60,936 nt of DNA from an uncultured Bacteroidota bacterium. Its GTDB lineage: Bacteria > Bacteroidota > Bacteroidia > Bacteroidales > P3. The notes below the pieces were generated by a model. It saw nothing but the letters and a program-made list of their open reading frames with translations, did no database searches and was not told where the DNA came from. The translations under genes were made by a program, and so were the position numbers. Positions 8,301-16,837 of the stretch are shown in pieces. The stretch lies in NCBI GenBank assembly GCA_902771735.1, contig CACXXO010000014.1, positions 1-60,936 on the forward strand, in the 5' to 3' direction. Within the stretch, counting starts at the first letter, position 1; each line of letters opens with the position of its first letter.

Positions 8301-11297
8301 ATGAAGAAATTTCTGTTACTCGTGATGCTTGCTGCCCCCATAATGGTAGGTGCGCAGCAGGTGGAGAAGCTGCAAAAGAAGGTCGCCAAGGGCGACACCG
8401 AGGCCATGCGCGAGCTGGCAGCACTCTATGAGGCGGGCTACGGCCTGCCTGTAGACACGGCGAAGGCCCTCGAGCTCTATCGCCAGGCCGATGCCGCCGG
8501 CAACAAGGATGCCAAGGGCGACCTCTCGCGCCTGACGCTCTACTATTCCGCCCTTGGGCACGACAGCACGGAGTGCTACCGTCTGGCCAAGGCTTCGGCC
8601 GACGCCGGCTCGCCCTACGGCACCTACCGCCTGGGTATCTGCTATCTGGACGGCGTGGGCGTGAAAAAAGATGTGCAGCGCTTCAAGGAGCTGAATGAAA
8701 AGGCCATCGCTATGGGGAGTGAAGAGGCTTTGACCCTCAAGGGCCGCCTGTTCCTCTCCGGCAGCACCGCCTATCCGCACGATGTGCAGCAGGCCTTCCA
8801 ATGCCTGAAGAAGCTGAAGGGCGGCACCTGTCACAGCCAGAAATACAGCCGGATGGCCACATACTATATGATGACGGGCGACGAGAAGACGGCCGTGAAG
8901 ACACTCCAAAAGGGCATCTCTTCTGGAGAAACAGCTTGCATCATGGACCTTCCTCGCTATCAGGCAGCCGGGATGGGTATGCCCCAAGACGAGCGTGCAG
9001 CCTTGGCAGAATACCGCCGTTTGAAAGAAAAGTATCATGGGGATGTATTATATAAGATGTATGAGGCCCGTCTCTTGGCCTATGCCACCGATACCACCCT
9101 CCGCGACAAGGCCCTCGCCCTGCGCCTCTTCGAAGAGATAGGGGATGAACCGGAATATGAAAACTACGACCACATCGCCACTTCGTACATCTATGGTGAG
9201 TTCACGCCTGTCGACACCGCTATGGCCGTCCGCTATTGGCATCGTGGTGCGCGCAAGAAGGACGTGGCCTCCATCAACAACCTTTGCCGCTACTTCTCCA
9301 TCAAAGGGAATGCCGACAGTATAGAATACTACAACAAACTGGCCTATGAGCTGGAGAGCACCCAGGCCGCCGGTTATTATGCCATGAAGGCTGCTGAAGC
9401 CGAGGACTACCAGGCGGCGTTACGCTATGCCCTGCAGGGCGCCGACTGGGGCGACGAGGAGCTCCGTGTGTCTGCCGGCCGCACTTATTTGGATATGGGA
9501 GATGTCGACAACGCACGCCGCTGCTTCCATATGGCTGTGGCCAACGGCAACAACGATGCCTACGTCTTCCTCTCGGCTATGTCCCGCCAGATAGACGGCA
9601 ACGAGAAACAGGCCGTCAAGTTCCTCGAGGAGGGCGGCCGCAAAGGCTCGTCCGACTGCTGGCTGACCCTCGGTTCATACTATGAATCCCTCGAAAAGCC
9701 CAACTACCGCAAAGCTGCCGAGTGCTACGAGAAGGCTGCCGTTCCGCAGGCCGACTACCAGCTGGGCCGTCTTTGCATCAACGGCTCGCTCGACACCCTT
9801 CCGGCTACCCTCGCCCGAGGACACCAACTCCTTCTGCGTTCCGCACAGGCAGGCAGTCGTGACGGCATGTACGCCCTCGGTTACACCTACCAGCAGGGTA
9901 TTGCCTGCGAGCAGAACCTCGACAGCGCCCTCTACTGGTTCCGCCAGCTGGCCGACCAGAACGACGGCGTCGCCCTCATGCAACTCGCCATCGCCTATGA
10001 GCACGGTCGTGGTGTGGAACCCGACACCGCGCTGGCCATGCAGTACTATCTGCGTGCCGGCGAGGCTGGCATCAGCGACGGCTATGCCTATCTTGGCGAC
10101 TTCTATCGCAATGGTACCTCTACCATCGAGGCCGACTCCGCCCGTGCCTTTGAGCTCTATCAGATGGCCGCCGCTATCGAGAACGACAATGCCGCCGGAC
10201 TCTACTATGTGGGCGACTGCTACCTTCGCGGTATCGGCGTGGCAAAGGACACTGTCACGGCTTTGCCCTATTTTAAGGAAGCGGCAGCCAAAGGTTCCTA
10301 TCGCTCTATGGGCGTCATCGGTGACTATTTCAACTATGGTTGGCCTGGTGTTATGATGGATGGAGACTCGGCTCTCTATTACTATTTTGAGGCATCGAAA
10401 GGCGATGACCCGCGTGGTGACTATATGATTGGTACTTGGCTTTTCGACCAACAGGCCTATGAAAAGAGCCTTGAATATATTGTTTCGGCTGCCAACAACG
10501 GCAATCCGGATGCCTATGTTTCCTATGCTCTTGCCATGACCTTCGGGCTCGGCATGGAAGCCAAGCCCACAGAGGGCTATTCCTTGCTTGAGGCCCTGGC
10601 GTCCAACAATAAAGATGGCCGTGCCTATCGTCTCCTCGCTATCGCCCGGTTTAATGGTGTCGGCTGCGAGGCAGATACTGCCATGGCAGTGCGCTATCTT
10701 GATACTGCTGCCAGTTTAGGGAATGTCGATGCTATGATGGCTCTTGGAAATATGTATGCTTCGGGTGAAGGAGTGGCAGTCGACACGGTGAAGACACTTG
10801 AGTATTATAACCGTGCTGTTGCTGCTGGCTCCACAAAGGCTATGCTCCGTCTTGCTGGCAGCCATCAGAACGGAGAGGCTGTTCCTCTCGACAAGAAACG
10901 TGCCGCTGAACTGTATCAGATGGCCGCCGACCGTGGCAGCCTTGACGCTATGTGCCGCCTCGGCCTATGCTATGAGGAGGGCGAAGGTGTCATCCTCAAT
11001 TCCCGCAAGGCCTATAATCTTTATATGCAGGCCGCGGAACGTGGCTCGGCCTATGGTATGTACCTTGTGGGGATGTGCTATGTCGAAGGAGTTTATGTCA
11101 AAGAGGATATGGAACAGGCTGCCCAATGGTTCCTCAAAGGCGCCGAGGCCGGCAGTGTACGCTGTTGCTATATCATTGGTCAAATGTATGCCAAAGGCGA
11201 AGGTGTGAAGAAAAGCAAGAAGGAAGCCAAGAAATGGCTCTCGGTTGCTGCAGAAAACGGTCTTGAAGCAGCCGAACAGTTGCTCCGCGAGTTGTAA
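8301..11297 (+). CDS. Exported Sel1-repeat (tetratricopeptide-like) protein
   Basis: 998 residues; signal peptide MKKFLLLVMLAAPIMVGA, then Sel1-like repeats (about 36 residues each) almost to the end. At least a dozen are clear, such as AMMALGNMYASGEGV followed by DTVKTLEYYNRAVAAGS. Sel1 repeats form superhelices that hold protein partners. No enzymatic domain, lipobox or sorting domain is visible, so it is a periplasmic scaffold by inference. The repeats after about residue 500 are the most regular, while those around 190-450 are degenerate. Followed by a strong terminator. Confidence 0.9.
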   Translation: MKKFLLLVMLAAPIMVGAQQVEKLQKKVAKGDTEAMRELAALYEAGYGLPVDTAKALELYRQADAAGNKDAKGDLSRLTLYYSALGHDSTECYRLAKASADAGSPYGTYRLGICYLDGVGVKKDVQRFKELNEKAIAMGSEEALTLKGRLFLSGSTAYPHDVQQAFQCLKKLKGGTCHSQKYSRMATYYMMTGDEKTAVKTLQKGISSGETACIMDLPRYQAAGMGMPQDERAALAEYRRLKEKYHGDVLYKMYEARLLAYATDTTLRDKALALRLFEEIGDEPEYENYDHIATSYIYGEFTPVDTAMAVRYWHRGARKKDVASINNLCRYFSIKGNADSIEYYNKLAYELESTQAAGYYAMKAAEAEDYQAALRYALQGADWGDEELRVSAGRTYLDMGDVDNARRCFHMAVANGNNDAYVFLSAMSRQIDGNEKQAVKFLEEGGRKGSSDCWLTLGSYYESLEKPNYRKAAECYEKAAVPQADYQLGRLCINGSLDTLPATLARGHQLLLRSAQAGSRDGMYALGYTYQQGIACEQNLDSALYWFRQLADQNDGVALMQLAIAYEHGRGVEPDTALAMQYYLRAGEAGISDGYAYLGDFYRNGTSTIEADSARAFELYQMAAAIENDNAAGLYYVGDCYLRGIGVAKDTVTALPYFKEAAAKGSYRSMGVIGDYFNYGWPGVMMDGDSALYYYFEASKGDDPRGDYMIGTWLFDQQAYEKSLEYIVSAANNGNPDAYVSYALAMTFGLGMEAKPTEGYSLLEALASNNKDGRAYRLLAIARFNGVGCEADTAMAVRYLDTAASLGNVDAMMALGNMYASGEGVAVDTVKTLEYYNRAVAAGSTKAMLRLAGSHQNGEAVPLDKKRAAELYQMAADRGSLDAMCRLGLCYEEGEGVILNSRKAYNLYMQAAERGSAYGMYLVGMCYVEGVYVKEDMEQAAQWFLKGAEAGSVRCCYIIGQMYAKGEGVKKSKKEAKKWLSVAAENGLEAAEQLLREL

Positions 11298-11313
11298 AAG
11301 GGTTATATAATGA

Positions 11314-11349
11314 AAGAGGGAGGTTCCAATCGGAACCTCCCTCTTTTTG
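11314..11349 (+). terminator. Terminator after the Sel1 gene
   Basis: A 13-bp perfect stem (AGAGGGAGGTTCC and complement), a four-base loop, then TTTTT. It lies between convergent genes; the T-run is on the plus side. Confidence 0.88.
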
Positions 11350-11366
11350 TTTTCATGTACTCTCGG

Positions 11367-11552
11367 TTACTCCTCGGCGTTCTTTTCGATTGCGAGTTTG
11401 CCTCTGTAGTATCCGCATTCGGGACATACATGGTGGTACATTACTTGTGCGCCGCAATTGCTGCAAGTTGTCAGCTGAGCGCTCTCCAACGCATCGTGCG
11501 TTCTTCTCTTGGCCGTTCTGGTCTGCGAGAATCTGTGTTTTGGATGTGGCAT
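11367..11552 (-). CDS. rpmF: 50S ribosomal protein L32
   Basis: 61 residues of the large ribosomal subunit. It starts MPHPKHRFSQTRTAKRRTHD, typical of L32, and has a zinc-ribbon pair CSNC (about 30-33) and CPEC (about 43-46), so this is the zinc-binding (C+) form. It follows the YceD-family gene in the usual arrangement and shares its promoter. Confidence 0.96.
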   Translation of the reverse strand: MPHPKHRFSQTRTAKRRTHDALESAQLTTCSNCGAQVMYHHVCPECGYYRGKLAIEKNAEE

Positions 11553-11574
11553 ATTATTACTTTTTTTTATTTAT

Positions 11575-12087
11575 TTATTTCAGCTTCTTTAATGCTTCCC
11601 AGCGAGGGTCAATTTCGTTGTCACTCTTCTCTTGTTCTTCCTTTTCCTCGATGATGTATTTGGTTACCTCGGGGTTGCATGCTCCGTCGGGGTGGATATG
11701 CTGCATCGGGATACGTACTGCCACGTATTCGTACAGCCATTGGCTGAGGTCGATTTCGAAAGCGCTTTCGGGCAACACCACGACATCTTCGTCGTCGGTG
11801 GTCTCGGTGTCGCTGAATCGTACGCAGAGATGTTCTTCTCCATCCACTGGCACTGTCAGGTCGCCAAGGCAACGGTCGCACATCGTTGTTACCTCACCCT
11901 TGAGGGCGAAAGTGAACATCAACATGTGCTCAAATCGCTCCATTTCGACGTCAATTTTTACCTTTCCTCCACGGATTTCGTCATTTTTCCACTCGTCAAA
12001 GAACTCGTCGGTTAGGGTGTAATCATAGGCGTACTTGCCTGGTTTTAAACCACTAAACCTTATTATTCTATCTTCTTTCTGACTCAT
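11575..12087 (-). CDS. YceD/DUF177-family protein
   Basis: 170 residues. The family is nearly always next to rpmF and is linked to 23S rRNA accumulation and plastid/bacterial ribosome assembly. Visible is the central signature MCDRCLGDLTVPV (about 70-82), typical of DUF177, and an acidic C-terminal half. The ATG at 12087 is chosen over an in-frame GTG at 12093, because AGGAG sits seven bases before the ATG but touches the GTG. Confidence 0.88.
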   Translation of the reverse strand: MSQKEDRIIRFSGLKPGKYAYDYTLTDEFFDEWKNDEIRGGKVKIDVEMERFEHMLMFTFALKGEVTTMCDRCLGDLTVPVDGEEHLCVRFSDTETTDDEDVVVLPESAFEIDLSQWLYEYVAVRIPMQHIHPDGACNPEVTKYIIEEKEEQEKSDNEIDPRWEALKKLK

Positions 12088-12109
12088 TTCCACGCTCCTA
12101 TTGAGTTTG

Positions 12110-12140
12110 CAAAAATACGAACTTTTTTGAAACTGACAAA
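12110..12140 (-). promoter_or_regulatory. Promoter of the yceD-rpmF operon
   Basis: Minus strand: TTTG (12137-12140), a 19-base spacer, TATTTTTG (12110-12117). The spacer begins TCAGTT and contains CAAAAAA, as in three other promoters of this window. Confidence 0.8.
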
Positions 12141-12147
12141 AAAAAGT

Positions 12148-12465
12148 TTATTCTTGACCACTTTTTTTCTTTTCCTCTTTGGGTTTGTCAGAGATGACTT
12201 TGGTTTCGTAGCCAATTTCTTTCATCGCCACTTGGATTTTTTCTACATTGGTTTTGGAAGCATTGTAGGTCACGGTGACTGTTTGCTCTTTGACGCTGGT
12301 TTCGATTTTCACTACTCCTTTCTCGAAACGGAGGTTCTTCTTGATTTTGTTCTCGCAGTTTTCGCAGTGCATCTTGGGCGTGGGTGTCATCACCAGCACG
12401 CGCAAATCCTTGGTGCCCGCTATCAGCAGCAGGCTGGTAATAATCATCAAAAGGGTCTTTTTCAT
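12148..12465 (-). CDS. Exported heavy-metal-associated (HMA) domain protein
   Basis: 105 residues: a hydrophobic N-terminal export segment, then one ferredoxin-like HMA domain (about 24-90) with the metal-binding motif MHCENC, and a Lys/Glu-rich tail. HMA domains carry Cu(I), Hg or similar soft metals. It starts nine bases after the stop of the TonB-dependent receptor, so it is the last gene of the same operon. Being exported, it may be a periplasmic metal chaperone for that receptor. The metal itself cannot be read from the sequence. Confidence 0.85.
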   Translation of the reverse strand: MKKTLLMIITSLLLIAGTKDLRVLVMTPTPKMHCENCENKIKKNLRFEKGVVKIETSVKEQTVTVTYNASKTNVEKIQVAMKEIGYETKVISDKPKEEKKKSGQE

Positions 12466-12474
12466 TTTGTTTTT

Positions 12475-14469
12475 TTAATGTTCATGTTTGGGTAAAGCGA
12501 GGTTCATCCGAATGCCAGCATATGCCATGATTCCGTGGACGGGTCCCCATACAAGAGTGGGGTCGAATGTGGTCGACCAAGGGTTCTCGGCGTTGATGAC
12601 CGGGTTCTTCTGGCGATAGTTGGTGAGGTTTTCTCCGCCGATATAAAGTGAGAAATGACGGAATTCGCGCATCACCTGTAGGTTGATTTGTGGGTACATG
12701 GGAAATTCTTCTCCGCTCACCAATACTCCGGTTGCATCGTAGTGGTCGGGGATGCGGCCACCACCGTTGAGTTGCACCGTCAGGTCCACCTGCCACAGCG
12801 CCAGCATGGGTCTCCAACTCAAGGTTACCAAGCCTTTGTATCGACTCTGCAGTGGTTTCTCCATCAATTTGCCACCGTAGGTGCACATCACATGGTTGTA
12901 GCGGAAGGCGGCCAAAAGGTTGAGGTCTTCCGTGAGGTCGTAGTTGGCATCCACCTGTACGGTGTGTGAGTATGACCGACCGTCGAGATTGCCAATGCTG
13001 ATTGTGGCGGGATCGCTGTCATAGTCCACCACGGCTTGGTTGATAAAGTCGGTATAGTAGTACTCGAAATTGACCGTTAGCGTGCGCTCCATTATCGGAA
13101 GGTAGAACACCAGGCTGGCCCCGCTGTTCCATGCTTCCTCCTGGTTGAGGTCTGCCAGTACAAGGTTCCGACCCGAGGTCAGCAGGTAGTGGTTTTCAGC
13201 GAGGGCATGGGGAGTGCGGTAGCCTTTGCCTGTGGAGGCTCGGAGGGTGATCCAGTCGACGGGTATCCATTTCACATGCAGGCGCGGTGTAAGGTATGTG
13301 CGGCCGTAGAGCGAGCTGCGGTCGGCGCGAAGGCCTGCCATGGCGGTGAGTTTGTAGGTGGGCTTGTAAGTATATTGCGCATAGACTCCAGGTGTGTACT
13401 CTGTCGTCAGTTGTGTCGGCATGAGGGACTGCGACTCATCCAATCGGTCGGCGTTGAGGCTGAAACCGGTGGAGAGGTTGTGCTCGTCGCTGAAGTCGTG
13501 TTCCAATACCATCTGGGCGTTGAGGCTGCGCTGCCGGTCGCCGTATTCTTTGAGGCCGAAAGTTCCGTCGAGGTTGTAGAGGCTGCCTGTGGCCAAGAAA
13601 GCAAGGTTGGTGTTGTGTACGTGGTCGAGTAGGAGGGCGTGCTTCATGTAGCCGTCCAAACGATTGGCCTTGATGTAAATCGGGTATGGATTCGTTGAAT
13701 AATCCTTCATCTGTCCGCCTTCACGTTTTTCGTGCAAATAGCCGACCCCGGCATGCATGATGTAGCGCCCCTTTTGGTATTTCCATCGGTTCTGTAGGTG
13801 CAGCTGTTCGAGTGCGGGCGAGTCCATCCAATGGTCTCCGTCCTCGTCCATGTGCATAAAGTCTTTCTCGTAATGTCCTAAAATTTCTGTACTTAGATTA
13901 TGGTTCAACTCAATGTTGCCCATGACGTTGAACTCGCTTTTGAGGCGGCTGTCGGTATAGAGGTTGAGCTTCAGTTCTGGGTCGTCGTCAGGTTTGAGAT
14001 ATTCCACATTGATCTGGCCAGTGATGCTTTGTGAACCATTCTTGACGCTCGAAGCGCCCTTGCTTACCGAGATGCTCTTCATCCAGGCCCCAGGCACGTA
14101 GCCCAGCGAGTAGGGCATGGCGGCTCCAAGGGTGACGGGCAGGTTTTCAAGGAGCATCTGTACATACTGACCGCTGAGTCCCAGCAGCTTGATTTGTCGG
14201 GCGCCCACGGCGGCATCGTTGTAGTTCACGTCGACCGACGGATTGGTAACGAAGCTTTCGCCCAGGTTGCAGCAGGCGGCGCGGAAGAGCTCGCCTTGCC
14301 CAAGTTCGGTGCCGTTGACGGCACCGCCCATGCGCGACACGCCTTCAACTTTGCGTTGTTCGATGGAAACTTCTCCCAAAGTGTGGGTTCGGGTGGTGGT
14401 GTCGGTTTGTGCCCCGGCACTTGCGGCTGCCAGCACCGTCAGTGCTGCAGCAATAAAATGTTTTATCAT
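12475..14469 (-). CDS. TonB-dependent outer-membrane receptor, probably for a metal
   Basis: 664 residues. Signal peptide MIKHFIAAALTVLAAASAGA, a plug domain (about 25-160) with FRAACCNLGESFVTNPSVDV and QIKLLGLSGQYVQML, then a beta-barrel with an aromatic C-terminal half. The ACCNLGESF plug type is common in Bacteroidetes receptors found beside HMA proteins. Two Cys in the plug and a His-rich end (PKHEH) would suit a metal ligand. Its neighbours are a small Cys-rich exported protein upstream and the HMA protein downstream. Substrate is inferred from context. Confidence 0.88.
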   Translation of the reverse strand: MIKHFIAAALTVLAAASAGAQTDTTTRTHTLGEVSIEQRKVEGVSRMGGAVNGTELGQGELFRAACCNLGESFVTNPSVDVNYNDAAVGARQIKLLGLSGQYVQMLLENLPVTLGAAMPYSLGYVPGAWMKSISVSKGASSVKNGSQSITGQINVEYLKPDDDPELKLNLYTDSRLKSEFNVMGNIELNHNLSTEILGHYEKDFMHMDEDGDHWMDSPALEQLHLQNRWKYQKGRYIMHAGVGYLHEKREGGQMKDYSTNPYPIYIKANRLDGYMKHALLLDHVHNTNLAFLATGSLYNLDGTFGLKEYGDRQRSLNAQMVLEHDFSDEHNLSTGFSLNADRLDESQSLMPTQLTTEYTPGVYAQYTYKPTYKLTAMAGLRADRSSLYGRTYLTPRLHVKWIPVDWITLRASTGKGYRTPHALAENHYLLTSGRNLVLADLNQEEAWNSGASLVFYLPIMERTLTVNFEYYYTDFINQAVVDYDSDPATISIGNLDGRSYSHTVQVDANYDLTEDLNLLAAFRYNHVMCTYGGKLMEKPLQSRYKGLVTLSWRPMLALWQVDLTVQLNGGGRIPDHYDATGVLVSGEEFPMYPQINLQVMREFRHFSLYIGGENLTNYRQKNPVINAENPWSTTFDPTLVWGPVHGIMAYAGIRMNLALPKHEH

Positions 14470-14527
14470 TGGTTTTGTTTGATTAATGTGTTATTGTTTG
14501 AATGAATCCGGTTGCAGACAAATTTAT

Positions 14528-14890
14528 TCAAACTCTCAGCACATCAATCGTATGCGCCAACTCCCCCGGGGGGAATAGATCACACTTCTTGTAGGGACAC
14601 AACGCGCTGTGTCCACGCAAAGCGGTGGAAACCACCGGTGGAAACACTGCAAATAGCACGGGCTGCACCGGGAGGTCGATACAGGCAGTTGTTGTCGGCA
14701 TATAGTCCGACAGATGCATCGATTTCATGGTCATACAGTCGCCTTCATCGGGACAGCAGTCGCTTTCTGTCGGCAATACCAGCGATATTTTCCCCGTACA
14801 CGAACACTTCTCTACCGATACCCCCATTGTTCCTAAGAGTATCATTGTCAACAGAATGGTTGAGGATAATATGTTCGTTGCCTTTTTCAT
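14528..14890 (-). CDS. Small exported Cys-rich protein, HYC_CC_PP-like
   Basis: 120 residues from the ATG at 14890. The longer frame to 14929 crosses the TATTTTTG box and is unlikely. After a membrane-spanning signal segment come KCSC, DCCPDEGDC and, near residue 90, FPP. This layout resembles the Bacteroidetes family named for HYC, CC and PP motifs, which often precedes metal-linked TonB receptors; the HYC part is changed here. The last 35 residues are encoded by a palindromic, repeat-like stretch (14591-14640) and may not belong to the ancestral protein. First gene of the metal operon. Confidence 0.6.
   Translation of the reverse strand: MKKATNILSSTILLTMILLGTMGVSVEKCSCTGKISLVLPTESDCCPDEGDCMTMKSMHLSDYMPTTTACIDLPVQPVLFAVFPPVVSTALRGHSALCPYKKCDLFPPGELAHTIDVLRV
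14591..14614. repeat. REP-like palindrome inside the 3' end of the Cys-rich gene
   Basis: GTAGGGACACAACGCGCTGT followed by GTCC: stem GGACACA / TGTGTCC around ACGCGC. A second small hairpin (GGTGG/CCACC) follows. Such GTAGGGACAC palindromes are widespread interspersed repeats in several bacterial phyla. Confidence 0.55.
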
Positions 14891-14899
14891 TTCCGATTG

Positions 14900-14907
14900 C
14901 AAAAATA
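14900..14907 (-). promoter_or_regulatory. -7 box of the metal operon
   Basis: TATTTTTG on the minus strand, ten bases before the ATG at 14890; no clear -33 box. Confidence 0.5.
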
Positions 14908-14982
14908 CAAAAAAAACGCCGTATTTCAAGCATTTTTGGGATGAAATATTGTTAATTTTTTTCTTATGTGATAAAAAAGTTG

Positions 14983-14990
14983 TAATTTTG
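14983..14990 (+). promoter_or_regulatory. -7 box for the LysE-type gene
   Basis: TAATTTTG, 19 bases downstream of a TTTC (14960-14963) that could serve as a weak -33 box. Confidence 0.5.
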
Positions 14991-15009
14991 CAATTTCAAA
15001 AAGGAGAAG

Positions 15010-15849
15010 ATGGAATTTCTGATTGGCATCATCTGTGGCGTTCTGCTGTCGCTGTTTTTCAGCCTCGGCCCTGCGTTCTTCTCGCTGATTCAGAATAGTA
15101 TACACCACGGGTTCCGCAAGGCCGTCTCCTTTGCAGCAGGTGTTAGTTTGAGCGATGTCATCATTGTCCTCTTGATGCTTACGGTGCTCTCAAATCTCGA
15201 TTTGAACGCCCTCCTTCACAATGTTTACGTTTCTATTATCGGTGGCGCTGCCACTTGTATTTTCGGTATTCTTACCTATCGCAGCAAGGTGAAGTCGGCT
15301 GCCAACGGCAATAGCCGTCTCAAGTTCAGCACCGAAGGCGTCACCCATCGTTGGCAACTCATGCTCAAGGGATTCTTCCTCAATATCCTCAACCCCCTCA
15401 TCTGGCTCTATTGGGTTTCTATCATCACCTTCCTCTCGGCCGAGATGAGCCTCTCTGTGCGCGACCGCTATTTCTTCTTCATAGGCATGCTGCTGGCAGT
15501 CTTCGGCACTGATGTGCTCAAATGCCGCCTCGCCGCCATGCTGCAGCACTGGTTCACCGCCCGCATCATGAATATCTTCAACAAAATTACGGGCATCATC
15601 CTCATCGCTTTCTCGCTCTATTTGGTCATCTCGATGATTCGCTATCAGACCGGACATGTACAGAAAGAGCCCAATCTGCAGAAGACAGGTCTGGTTCAGA
15701 AAGTGCACAACATTGTGAAACGCGACACTGCCGAGAAACTCTGCGACAGCATCAACGACAGTTTGGACGACAGCATAATCAAGAGCACCATAGTCATGCC
15801 TATCGACAGGACTCCTCTTGATTCTGTCTCTTTCGATACAATTCAGTAA
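15010..15849 (+). CDS. LysE/RhtB-type inner-membrane exporter
   Basis: 279 residues. The first 215 form about six hydrophobic segments in the LysE layout, beginning with FLIGIICGVLLSLFFSLGPA and including the conserved NPLIWLYW near 138-145. Members export amino acids, but the substrate is not predictable here. The last 60 residues are a hydrophilic, Asp/Ser-rich tail not usual for the family. Its stop overlaps the convergent BspA-like gene's stop by seven bases, with no terminator between them. Confidence 0.82.
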   Translation: MEFLIGIICGVLLSLFFSLGPAFFSLIQNSIHHGFRKAVSFAAGVSLSDVIIVLLMLTVLSNLDLNALLHNVYVSIIGGAATCIFGILTYRSKVKSAANGNSRLKFSTEGVTHRWQLMLKGFFLNILNPLIWLYWVSIITFLSAEMSLSVRDRYFFFIGMLLAVFGTDVLKCRLAAMLQHWFTARIMNIFNKITGIILIAFSLYLVISMIRYQTGHVQKEPNLQKTGLVQKVHNIVKRDTAEKLCDSINDSLDDSIIKSTIVMPIDRTPLDSVSFDTIQ

Positions 15850-16826
15850 ACCACCTTGACGGCTTTCATGCCGGGGGCGTTGACAAAGTAGATGCCATGC
15901 GACGGCAGCGCTACCCATCCGCCTTTGCTTTCTGCCACACGGCGTCCCATGGCGTCGCTGACGCAGAATGTCATTTCTTCGCTGCAAACAATTGCCAGGC
16001 CGCCATCAGTAGCGACGGCCGAAAATGTTGCTGCCATAGTCTCTGCAATTCCTTGGCCGTCGGGGCAGTTCTCCGCGATGTCGAGGCTGTTCCAGTTAGT
16101 GGTCGCTTGGTAGCTCCCGGCGCTGTGGCATGGCACGTAGGCAACCACGCCGTTGACATTGGTGAAGGCATTGGCTGCAAGAGTCGGCGGATTGGTCCCG
16201 AGCAGTTCCACGGTGTCGAGCGACATGCAATCCTGGAAGGCATTCTCGCCGATGAAACGCAGCCCTGCCGGCAGGGTGACACGCTCCACATGGGTGCTGT
16301 AGAAAGCCATGTTCCCCAATCCCTGTACATGGTCGGGCACGGCGATGCTGCCTGTGATGCTGGAACGCGAGCCAATGAGGTAGTTGCCCGCTATGAGCAA
16401 TCCGTCGTCGTTGAGGTGGCTGCTCGAGAAGAAGGAGGTGCCGGTGAAGGCCATGGTGCCGATCGACGTGAGTGTCGATGGCAGCGCCACGCTGTCGAGG
16501 GCGGTACAGTAGGCAAAGGCCATGCGGCCGATGGACGTAACCCCCTCGGGGATGACCACCGTGGTGATGTCGGCGCAATACTCGAAAGCCTTGGTGTCGA
16601 TGGCTGTCACGCTGAAGGTGGTGGCGCCGTTGATTACCGTGGCGGGGATGCGCAGCACTCCTGAAGGTTGTGTGAATGAATCCCAATCGGGGTTCACCAC
16701 CTTGACCTTGCTGTTGCCGTCATAAGAATAATACAGCCTTTTGCCGTCGGCATTGTCGGCCCAAAAATCGAATGCCCTCGCCGCGGTGGCGGCGAGGAGC
16801 ATTACTATTATGAGATATTTTTTCAT
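15843..16826 (-). CDS. Exported BspA-like leucine-rich-repeat protein
   Basis: 327 residues from the ATG at 16826; an in-frame TTG at 16841 overlaps mutB and is less likely. Signal peptide MKKYLIIVMLLAATAARA, then about five LRR_5/BspA-type repeats (around 55-225) such as ITTVVIPEGVTSIGRMAF and VERVTLPAGLRFIGENAF. The C-terminal 75 residues (VSDAMGRRVAESKGG ... GIYFV) look like a worn T9SS-type sorting domain. BspA-like proteins bind host or matrix proteins in some oral species. It may be co-transcribed with mutB, since its ATG lies 12 bases beyond the mutB stop. Confidence 0.85.
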   Translation of the reverse strand: MKKYLIIVMLLAATAARAFDFWADNADGKRLYYSYDGNSKVKVVNPDWDSFTQPSGVLRIPATVINGATTFSVTAIDTKAFEYCADITTVVIPEGVTSIGRMAFAYCTALDSVALPSTLTSIGTMAFTGTSFFSSSHLNDDGLLIAGNYLIGSRSSITGSIAVPDHVQGLGNMAFYSTHVERVTLPAGLRFIGENAFQDCMSLDTVELLGTNPPTLAANAFTNVNGVVAYVPCHSAGSYQATTNWNSLDIAENCPDGQGIAETMAATFSAVATDGGLAIVCSEEMTFCVSDAMGRRVAESKGGWVALPSHGIYFVNAPGMKAVKVVY

Positions 16827-16837
16827 ATGTGTGCCTA

